Under the pieces are notes generated by a model. The model saw only the letters and a list, made by a program, of their open reading frames with translations. It was not told where the DNA came from and searched no databases. Source: Candidatus Aminicenantota bacterium (GTDB taxonomy: Bacteria; Acidobacteriota; Aminicenantia; Aminicenantales; Aminicenantaceae). Taken from it: 12,808 nucleotides of DNA. A program made the translations under genes and the position numbers. The stretch is from positions 1 through 12,808 of the forward strand of contig JAGLRY010000228.1 of the NCBI GenBank assembly GCA_023135995.1, written 5' to 3'. This document shows, one piece after another, positions 7,921 through 12,808 of this stretch. The first letter of the stretch is position 1. Every line of letters begins with the position of its first letter.

Positions 7921-9393
7921 ATGAAAAAAAGGGAGTCTTTTTCATCCAAATGGGGAATCATCTTTGCCGGCTTAGGCATGGCAGTCGGAACCGGGAACAT
8001 ATGGCGATTCCCCCGAATTGTTTCGCAACAGGGTGGCGGAGCTTTTATCATCGCATGGCTTTTTTTTCTTTTCCTCTGGTCGATCCCGCTTCTCACCATA
8101 GAAATTTCCATAGGAAAAAAAACACGCCTGGGAGTTATCGGATCATTCCGAGAAATCATCGGTGAGAAATTCGCCTGGATGGGCACCTTTGTCGCCTTTG
8201 TGACGACAGCCATTATGTTCTACTATTCCGTGGTCACAGGATGGTGTATTAAGTATTTCATCGCAACCTCTTTACAGGGATTGATCAACAAAGAATCGTC
8301 GGAATTTTGGTATTCGTTCACTAGCTCTTGGGAGCCGATAATCTATCATTTCTTCGCCATCAGCATTGGAGCGTTTATCATCTATGCAGGAGTGGTCAAA
8401 GGCATTGAACGTGTCAATAAATTCCTTATTCCTTCACTCTTTGTCCTTTTGATCATCGCAGGAATACGAGCCATCACATTGCCCGGTGCCTTTCAAGGCT
8501 TGGATTTTCTGTTTTCTCCCAATCTCAGCAAGCTGGCGGATTATAAATTATGGTTGAATGCACTCACCCAGTCGGCATGGTCCAATGGAGCGGGTTGGGG
8601 ATTGATCCTCACATATGCTGTGTACACACACAAAAAGGAAAATCCTGTCCTGACATCAATGACTTTGGGACTCGGGAATTCACTGGCGTCCCTCCTCGCG
8701 GCATGCGCGATCATCCCCACAGTGTTTGCCTATTTTTCCACACAAAATTCCTCTCATGAAAAGGTCCTGGATGTCATGAAGTCTGACAATCAAGGATTGA
8801 CATTCATCTGGATACCGAAGCTTTTTGCAAATGTGCCAGCGGGATCGTTCTTTCTGGCATTGTTCTTCTTGGCTCTCACTTTTGCCGCCTTTTCTTCTCT
8901 CATCTCCATGATAGAACTGGTCACGCGAATATTCATGGACACAGGGATGACGCGAAAAAAATCAGTCTCTCTTGTTGCAATTTTCGCATTTTTCTTCGGT
9001 CTTCCGTCTGCGATCAGCATGGGATTTTTCAACAATCAAGATTGGGTCTGGAGTTTAGGTCTTATGTTCAGCGGTTTCTTTTTCACCGTTGCCGTCTTCA
9101 AATACGGACCAAGACAATTTCGCAAAGAAGTCGTCTGTCTCCCAGAAAAGGCTAAAATAACAGGGAAATGGTTCGATATTGTTGTCTGTGTCTTCCTCCC
9201 CCTCCAATTCTTCGTAATGATATTCTGGTGGTTCTGGCAGAGTTACTCTTCAGATCCAGAAAACTGGCTCAAAATAAACGCCAAATTCTCAGTGGGAACT
9301 GTTCTGTTCCAACTGACAGTTGCCATATTTATTTTTATCCTCATGAACAGCATTATCACAAAAAGGATAGAGCATACGCCCGATGAGCTTTGA
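7921..9393 (+). CDS. Sodium-dependent NSS-family (SLC6/LeuT-fold) transporter
   Basis: Inner-membrane Na+-coupled symporter of the neurotransmitter:sodium symporter family, which in bacteria usually takes up amino acids. The product is 490 aa with about 11-12 hydrophobic segments. TM1 carries the signature GMAVGTGNIWRFP (residues 19-31), whose unwound centre forms the Na+ and substrate sites, followed by QGGGAF and then TM2 with PLLTIEISIGK. The TM6 region reads SAWSNGAGWG (218-227), the second unwound helix. It starts 11 bp after truB with AAGG upstream, so it is probably cotranscribed with the translation genes, which is not a standard neighbour. It overlaps the small ORF at 9383. The substrate cannot be read from sequence; if the upstream pyrophosphatase pumps Na+, the two could share a sodium cycle (inference). 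Confidence 0.94.
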   Translation: MKKRESFSSKWGIIFAGLGMAVGTGNIWRFPRIVSQQGGGAFIIAWLFFLFLWSIPLLTIEISIGKKTRLGVIGSFREIIGEKFAWMGTFVAFVTTAIMFYYSVVTGWCIKYFIATSLQGLINKESSEFWYSFTSSWEPIIYHFFAISIGAFIIYAGVVKGIERVNKFLIPSLFVLLIIAGIRAITLPGAFQGLDFLFSPNLSKLADYKLWLNALTQSAWSNGAGWGLILTYAVYTHKKENPVLTSMTLGLGNSLASLLAACAIIPTVFAYFSTQNSSHEKVLDVMKSDNQGLTFIWIPKLFANVPAGSFFLALFFLALTFAAFSSLISMIELVTRIFMDTGMTRKKSVSLVAIFAFFFGLPSAISMGFFNNQDWVWSLGLMFSGFFFTVAVFKYGPRQFRKEVVCLPEKAKITGKWFDIVVCVFLPLQFFVMIFWWFWQSYSSDPENWLKINAKFSVGTVLFQLTVAIFIFILMNSIITKRIEHTPDEL

Positions 9394-9478
9394 TGCGATA
9401 ATTTTTATGGTTTTTGTCTTTGCAATTTGTATCGGTGGTTTTTCTTACTCCCTTTATCTTTCGTCCAAAGATAAATAA
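9383..9478 (+). CDS. Small single-TM protein, candidate NSS transporter small subunit (MetS-like)
   Basis: A 31-aa ORF overlapping the last 11 nt of the NSS transporter gene in the +1 frame. It reads from an ATG inside the GATGAG sequence that ends the transporter. The peptide is MSFDAIIFMVF followed by a hydrophobic stretch to residue 26 and a short charged tail SSKDK, i.e. one transmembrane helix. Bacterial NSS transporters of the MetPS type (Corynebacterium glutamicum) have a small single-helix subunit encoded directly downstream with this layout. The overlap implies translational coupling, and no independent SD is clear (AAGGA lies about 16 nt upstream). Its size falls below most gene callers' cut-offs. 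The family assignment rests on position, size and topology, not on a clear sequence match. Confidence 0.6.
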   Translation: MSFDAIIFMVFVFAICIGGFSYSLYLSSKDK

Positions 9479-9519
9479 TCGGGATCTGAAGCCTCAGTGA
9501 TTCCAATATCCTCCTCCAC

Positions 9520-9547
9520 AAAATTGTTAAGAATAGTTACAATTTTT
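9520..9547 (+). terminator. Weak candidate terminator after the transporter genes
   Basis: AAAATTGT (9520-9527) and ACAATTTT (9539-9546) form an 8-bp stem with an 11-nt loop, running into a T5 stretch. It stands 41 bp after the small ORF, between two probable transcription units. The stem is AT-rich with only one G-C pair, so it may be inefficient or a protein-binding palindrome instead. Confidence 0.3.
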
Positions 9548-9602
9548 CGATATCCATCAGGTGTTTTAGATTGATCCACATATGGATTCGGGGGTTAAAG
9601 CC

Positions 9603-9631
9603 TTGAATTTTGGGGAGAGGTATTGTATGGT
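9603..9631 (+). promoter_or_regulatory. Candidate promoter of the DUF507 gene pair
   Basis: TTGAAT (9603-9608), a 17-bp spacer and TATGGT (9626-9631), four of six matches in each box. The expected start near 9638 would leave almost no 5' leader before the ATG at 9641, so the mRNA could be nearly leaderless. That would fit the AGGA at 9636-9639, which is too close to the ATG to act as a normal SD. Confidence 0.35.
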
Positions 9632-9640
9632 ATTTAGGAA

Positions 9641-9919
9641 ATGAGACTAAACAAGAATCAGATCGAACACATGGCATTCATCATCGTCAGAAATCTGTTC
9701 AAAGAAGAAAAAATCATAGCCGAGAGCAAAAACGATCTCATTGCAAACATTTTAAACCTCATTACAGAAGAATTCCTAAATGAAGATAAACTAGATCAGG
9801 AAGTACGCGAGATCCTCAACAAGCATATGGAGAAGATCCGGAAAGAAAACATTGAATACCAAACTATGTTTCGGATGATCAAGACTAAATTGGCTAGAGA
9901 AAGGAACATCGTGCTGTGA
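9641..9919 (+). CDS. DUF507 family protein (first of tandem pair)
   Basis: A 92-aa highly charged helical protein of the DUF507 family, whose function is unknown to me. It starts MRLNKNQIEHMAF, matching the family opening (MRLS...I..hA), followed by a region rich in Glu/Lys/Asn with hydrophobic heptads (IIVRNLF, LIANILNLITEEF, LDQEVREILNKHM). The C-terminus has only a diverged version (IEYQTMFRMIKTKLARERN) of the E-W-x-x-L-Y-R-K-Y motif seen in the next gene. No membrane segment or signal peptide is visible. An AGGA lies only one base before the ATG; other starts in this frame are blocked by a stop shortly upstream. It is coupled to the second DUF507 gene by a 4-nt overlap. Confidence 0.8.
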   Translation: MRLNKNQIEHMAFIIVRNLFKEEKIIAESKNDLIANILNLITEEFLNEDKLDQEVREILNKHMEKIRKENIEYQTMFRMIKTKLARERNIVL

Positions 9920-10203
9920 GTATTCGACTCTCCAGAGAAAAGATAAACTTTCTTGCTCGACAGATCCTTGACCAGCTGTTCGACGATGACGACATCGAAT
10001 TCCTCGATGAGCCGAATGAGATCCGGCTTACGATCGTGAAGAGCATCGAAGAGGAGATGAAGCTCTATGACCTGATAGATAAACGTGCCATTGAAAAGAT
10101 CGAATCTCAGAAAAAAGCCATCAAAGAAGGAAGCAGAGAGTGGGAGATCTTGTATCGGAAGTATTACAATGATGAGATCAATAAACTCGGCAAGTTTTTT
10201 TAA
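9916..10203 (+). CDS. DUF507 family protein (second of tandem pair)
   Basis: A 95-aa DUF507 protein that carries the family hallmark intact: EGSREWEILYRKYYNDEINK near residues 71-90. It begins at a GTG inside the stop of the preceding gene (GTGA overlap, 9916-9919), a typical translational-coupling arrangement, and reads MSIRLSREKINFLARQIL, giving the family's RLS opening. The middle is acidic (LFDDDDIEFLDEPNEI) and predicted helical. It is about the same length as its neighbour and alignable end to end, so the two are probably ancient tandem duplicates that may form a heteromer (inference). Function is unknown. Its TAA stop interlocks with the rfbD stop on the other strand. Confidence 0.85.
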   Translation: MSIRLSREKINFLARQILDQLFDDDDIEFLDEPNEIRLTIVKSIEEEMKLYDLIDKRAIEKIESQKKAIKEGSREWEILYRKYYNDEINKLGKFF

Positions 10204-11072
10204 CTAGGTCGATATCCTTTCTTTTTTAAATACACCTCAAGCGCAGTTTCCCAGCGGCAAAAGGGAGTTATCCCGATTTTGTTGGCATTCCTGTTTTCGA
10301 GAACGGAATAGGCAGGTCTTTGAGCTTTAGCTCCATAGGACAGAGAATCAACAGCTTGGACATGGATATTCGACCCCAATAACTCAAAGATTGTCTTCGC
10401 GAACTCATACCACGTACACTCTCCCTCGTTTGTCATGTGGTACAGTCCCCAGTGAGTTGTCTGGAGGAGTTCATTGACTTTATGAGCTAATTCTGAAGCA
10501 GAGGTGGGTGTCACCCACTGATCATTCACAACTCTTATGGATTCTCCTCGCTGTTCCATGTTGATCATCGTATCGACAAAATTGGTTGCCTTTCCCAAAC
10601 AACCGGCCTCGCCGTAAAGTCCACAGGTCCGGATCAGAAAGTACTTTTGGGGGATATTCTGCACAAAATATTCACCGGCAAGCTTGGAAACAGCGTAGAG
10701 ATTCAGTGGATTTGGAGGATTGTCTTCAACGTAAGGTGTTTGCTTCTGACCGTCAAAGACATAATCCGTACTGAAATGGACCAAGGCTACATCCAAGTCC
10801 CGGCAAAGGAGGGCAAGCTCTCTGACGGCTATCGTATTCACAGCAAAAGATTCTTCTGGATTGTCCTCGCATTCATCCACTCTGTGATATGCGGCTGTGT
10901 TGATGACCACATTGGGAGAGAGGGATTGGATGGTTTTTCTCGTTTTGGCCGCATCTGTAATATCGAATTCAGGATAATAAAGAAGAAAGACTTCCTGATC
11001 GTCCAGTACTTTGCTTAGTTCCGAACCCAACTGGCCATCTGCCCCGATGAGTGCGATCTTTGTTCTCTTCAT
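10200..11072 (-). CDS. rfbD: dTDP-4-dehydrorhamnose reductase (RmlD)
   Basis: Extended short-chain dehydrogenase/reductase that catalyses the last step of dTDP-L-rhamnose synthesis, reducing dTDP-4-dehydro-L-rhamnose with NAD(P)H in the cytosol; rhamnose goes into surface polysaccharide. The Rossmann nucleotide-binding loop is GADGQLG (10-16). The RmlD-type segment NTAAYHRVDECEDNP is near 58-72, STDYVFDG is at 101-108, and the catalytic pair Tyr126/Lys130 lies in YAVSK. Length 290 aa is normal. The ATG at 11072 has AAGGG closely upstream. No rfbA, rfbB or rfbC is in this window, so the pathway partners lie elsewhere. A strong terminator separates it from the upstream PKD gene, so it needs its own promoter, for which I see no convincing boxes. 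The stop codon overlaps that of the second DUF507 gene. Confidence 0.9.
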   Translation of the reverse strand: MKRTKIALIGADGQLGSELSKVLDDQEVFLLYYPEFDITDAAKTRKTIQSLSPNVVINTAAYHRVDECEDNPEESFAVNTIAVRELALLCRDLDVALVHFSTDYVFDGQKQTPYVEDNPPNPLNLYAVSKLAGEYFVQNIPQKYFLIRTCGLYGEAGCLGKATNFVDTMINMEQRGESIRVVNDQWVTPTSASELAHKVNELLQTTHWGLYHMTNEGECTWYEFAKTIFELLGSNIHVQAVDSLSYGAKAQRPAYSVLENRNANKIGITPFCRWETALEVYLKKKGYRPS

Positions 11073-11131
11073 TTCCCTTATGTATTGCTATTGTTCCGCC
11101 TTCTTGAAGCTGTATTCAAAACATCCTCACG

Positions 11132-11163
11132 AAAAAAAAGGCCAGGGGAATATCCCTGGCCTT
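11132..11163 (-). terminator. Rho-independent terminator of the PKD/outer-membrane protein gene
   Basis: A perfect 10-bp stem AAGGCCAGGG (11138-11147) / CCCTGGCCTT (11154-11163) with a 6-nt loop. Read on the minus strand it is followed by a run of eight T (11139-11132). It sits 22 bp after the stop codon of the minus-strand gene ending at 11186. On the plus strand there is no T-run after the stem, so it acts in one direction. Confidence 0.88.
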
Positions 11164-11185
11164 GTATCTCAATGACTGATTTGCT

Positions 11186-12643
11186 CTAAAAAAGCATCCG
11201 GAATCCCAACAGGAATTTGTGATGTTTGGAGAATTCCCGTCCTGAACCAAGGGGGAAATGTGTTTCGAAGAAGAGCTGTCCTGCAGTCGTGTAGTTGTTG
11301 AATATTTCGAATCCGATATCACCGAGCAAGTACGTATCTCCATCTCGCTCTTCTCTAACTTTAGAAGCATAGCCTGCACCGGCTCCGATGAAAAAGGCAC
11401 CTGCATGATAGTTGAATGTGACATTTGTCAGGAAGAAGTTTTTCCAGGGCTCACCGTTTCCGATCGATATGGCTCCTCCCACTTCAAAGATAAGACTGAA
11501 TCGCTCTGGAACGAGATAGTACATCAATCCGACGCGCGCATCCAGATAATTCCCATGACTGCCTCTAGCAAATGCCGGTCCTATATCTGCGACGCCAAAG
11601 AGCGTTTTCTGTGTGACTTCAAGCTCGAGTTTGCAAGGCTCGGACATGGCACCAAAATCGTCTGTGACAACAAGAGTAATGGAATAAGTGCCAGCTTGTT
11701 CGAAGACTTTCTCCCAGGTGAAAGGACCATCTGAATCCGTGTAAGTATCAACAACGGCTCCAGTTTCATCTGTGATCTGAAAGTCAGCCCTGGTGACTTG
11801 TCCATCCGGGTCCGTAGAATTCGAGGCATCGATCGTGATCGGCCTTCCCACAAAGTTTTTACAGGGAAGACAAGAGGTCCAAAGCTTACATGTGGGGGGA
11901 GCGTTGATGTATATTTTGGCTTCACAGGCATTCATGGATGGAGTCCCTTTAACATTTAGCGCTTTGGCTTTGAACACATACTCACCTGGACTATCAAATT
12001 TGGTCTGCCACTTCGGAGAATCTGGCGTTAAAGTTTGTGTGGCAACTTTGACTCCCTCTGCATTGAAAATTTCCACTTCCATTGACTTGGCGTGCTGCGA
12101 GCCACTCATATCCACAGAAATGGGATCATTGATGTTGGCTTTGACGGGGCTGACTTGAATATCGCACACGGCATCCGGAATGATCTCTTCAACTTTGACA
12201 AGGGCAATATTTCCGCATGGTTTGGGGATGATGAATGTGTAGTGTTTAAAATTCTTTTGAACTTTAAACACAAATACTGGCAGCGGTTTCTTCCCAGCCC
12301 ATTCCAAATCTTCGGCAACTTTCACCTTCCCCCTTGAACGGAACAGCATCCACATAAATTTCTGTCCGATGGGCAATTCTGTGTCCTCGAAGGAGGCCGC
12401 TTTAATCTGATCAAGGAATGGGAGGTAAACATCGCCATAACCCGCAACGTCGAATCCATACTTGATATCGCCTGCATATTTATCGACCAAGATCTTCATC
12501 ACTTCAGCTGTAGGAACTTCCCCTTTGATCCGTACAAGCGTATAACGACCAATCTGTTTGAGCTTTGTAGTCTCGGCAAAAGAACTCGCAGTAAATATGA
12601 TGAGGATTCCAATAACTAAACCCATGAATATTTTGTTTTTCAT
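11186..12643 (-). CDS. Secreted PKD-domain protein with C-terminal outer-membrane beta-barrel
   Basis: A 485-aa exported protein of unknown function. Residues 1-23 are a Sec signal peptide (basic MKNK, hydrophobic core, SFA|E cleavage site). Residues 24-155 are a domain I do not recognise. Two immunoglobulin/PKD-like modules follow: about 160-247 (VDMSGSQ...SPGEYVFKAKALN) and about 252-345, the second with the PKD signature DASNSTDPDG (272-281) and AGTYSITLVVTDDFG. Cysteines at 143, 160, 240, 252, 258, 261 and 337 cluster around these modules (C-x5-C-x2-C at 252-261), suggesting disulfides or a metal site. Residues 348-485 alternate Gly/aromatic strands (VGLMYYLV, FFIGAGAGYAS, GDIGFEIFNN) and end in Phe, as a small, perhaps eight-stranded, BAM-inserted barrel would. 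GGAGG lies 4 nt before the ATG, and a promoter and terminator bracket it as a monocistronic, probably well expressed gene. Confidence 0.75.
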   Translation of the reverse strand: MKNKIFMGLVIGILIIFTASSFAETTKLKQIGRYTLVRIKGEVPTAEVMKILVDKYAGDIKYGFDVAGYGDVYLPFLDQIKAASFEDTELPIGQKFMWMLFRSRGKVKVAEDLEWAGKKPLPVFVFKVQKNFKHYTFIIPKPCGNIALVKVEEIIPDAVCDIQVSPVKANINDPISVDMSGSQHAKSMEVEIFNAEGVKVATQTLTPDSPKWQTKFDSPGEYVFKAKALNVKGTPSMNACEAKIYINAPPTCKLWTSCLPCKNFVGRPITIDASNSTDPDGQVTRADFQITDETGAVVDTYTDSDGPFTWEKVFEQAGTYSITLVVTDDFGAMSEPCKLELEVTQKTLFGVADIGPAFARGSHGNYLDARVGLMYYLVPERFSLIFEVGGAISIGNGEPWKNFFLTNVTFNYHAGAFFIGAGAGYASKVREERDGDTYLLGDIGFEIFNNYTTAGQLFFETHFPLGSGREFSKHHKFLLGFRMLF

Positions 12644-12699
12644 TTTGCCTCCTTTTTAGTCCAGAGAATGATTGAATGTTTAATCCTAAAGTATAAATT

Positions 12700-12729
12700 A
12701 AAATATCTTTAAAGACTATCCTTTGTCAA
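12700..12729 (-). promoter_or_regulatory. Promoter of the PKD/outer-membrane protein gene
   Basis: On the minus strand a perfect TTGACA -35 (12729-12724) is followed after 18 bp by TATTTT (12705-12700). The transcription start near 12693 would give a leader of about 50 nt, ending in an AAAGGAGG Shine-Dalgarno (12655-12648) before the ATG at 12643. The -10 box is only a 4/6 match and the spacer is 1 bp long, so its exact position is less certain than the -35. Confidence 0.55.
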
Positions 12730-12789
12730 GAAAAAATTCCTCTAAATTCAGTATTTTCTGTATTATTGCCATCGGTGATGCGCCTAGCC

Positions 12790-12803
12790 TGGATTATTCA
12801 CGA
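12790..12803 (+). repeat. Intergenic TGRATTATTCAYRA motif, copy 4
   Basis: TGGATTATTCACGA. The 16 nt 12788-12803 are identical to 5096-5111. It lies at the edge of the window, about 60 bp upstream of the promoter of the minus-strand PKD gene, so its full context cannot be seen. Confidence 0.5.
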
Positions 12804-12808
12804 GTTGA

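Noticed and set aside
7710..8165. 151-codon plus-strand ORF spanning the truB-transporter junction
   Set aside because: It is an alternate frame across two well-supported genes, with no recognisable motifs.
11258..11734. 158-codon plus-strand ORF opposite the PKD gene
   Set aside because: It is antisense to a protein with a clear signal peptide, PKD motifs and bracketing expression signals. The antisense translation has no recognisable features.
12778..12808. Possible plus-strand CDS start (ATG at 12778, reading MRLAWIIHEL to the window edge)
   Set aside because: Only ten codons are visible, no SD precedes the ATG, and most of it is the 16-nt repeat shared with 5096-5111, which is not coding in this frame there.

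Overview
The window looks like chromosomal DNA (mid-40s % GC by eye) from a Gram-negative, probably anaerobic bacterium. It has an outer-membrane-type protein with a signal peptide and a terminal Phe, a membrane pyrophosphatase with sodium-pump features, a short NusA and tandem DUF507 genes. I lean towards an Acidobacteriota/Aminicenantota-like lineage, because tandem DUF507 genes and a PKD-plus-barrel protein of this style fit there from memory. That placement is low confidence; nothing here is a phylogenetic marker I can score without a search.

Layout. Positions 1-151 hold the regulatory region of hppA (152-2116), with a clear sigma70-type promoter. A second good promoter (2124-2152) drives a transcription/translation cluster on the + strand: nusA, infB, ylxP (DUF503), then after a 214-bp leader rbfA, nrnA and truB. 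This is the classic nusA-infB operon, but rimP is not upstream of nusA and ylxR is not between nusA and infB. The cluster runs on into a sodium-coupled NSS-family transporter (7921-9393). The transporter overlaps a 31-codon single-TM ORF (9383-9478) that resembles the small subunit of MetPS-type NSS transporters. After 162 bp come two DUF507 genes joined by a GTGA overlap (9641-10203).

On the minus strand are a dTDP-4-dehydrorhamnose reductase gene (11072 to 10200), whose stop codon interlocks with that of the second DUF507 gene, and a secreted/outer-membrane PKD protein (12643 to 11186) with a TTGACA promoter, a strong Shine-Dalgarno and an excellent intrinsic terminator.

How the genes fit together. 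NusA, IF-2, RbfA and TruB cover transcription elongation/termination, translation initiation, 30S maturation and tRNA pseudouridylation. NrnA recycles nanoRNA or pAp. HppA would recover PPi energy as an ion gradient that the NSS transporter could use if the pump exports Na+; that link is inference.

No defence system, mobile element, CRISPR array, rRNA or tRNA was recognised. The least explained signals are a four-copy intergenic motif (TGRATTATTCAYRA), the structured leader with two tiny ORFs before rbfA, the small NSS companion ORF, and the domain architecture of the PKD/barrel protein.
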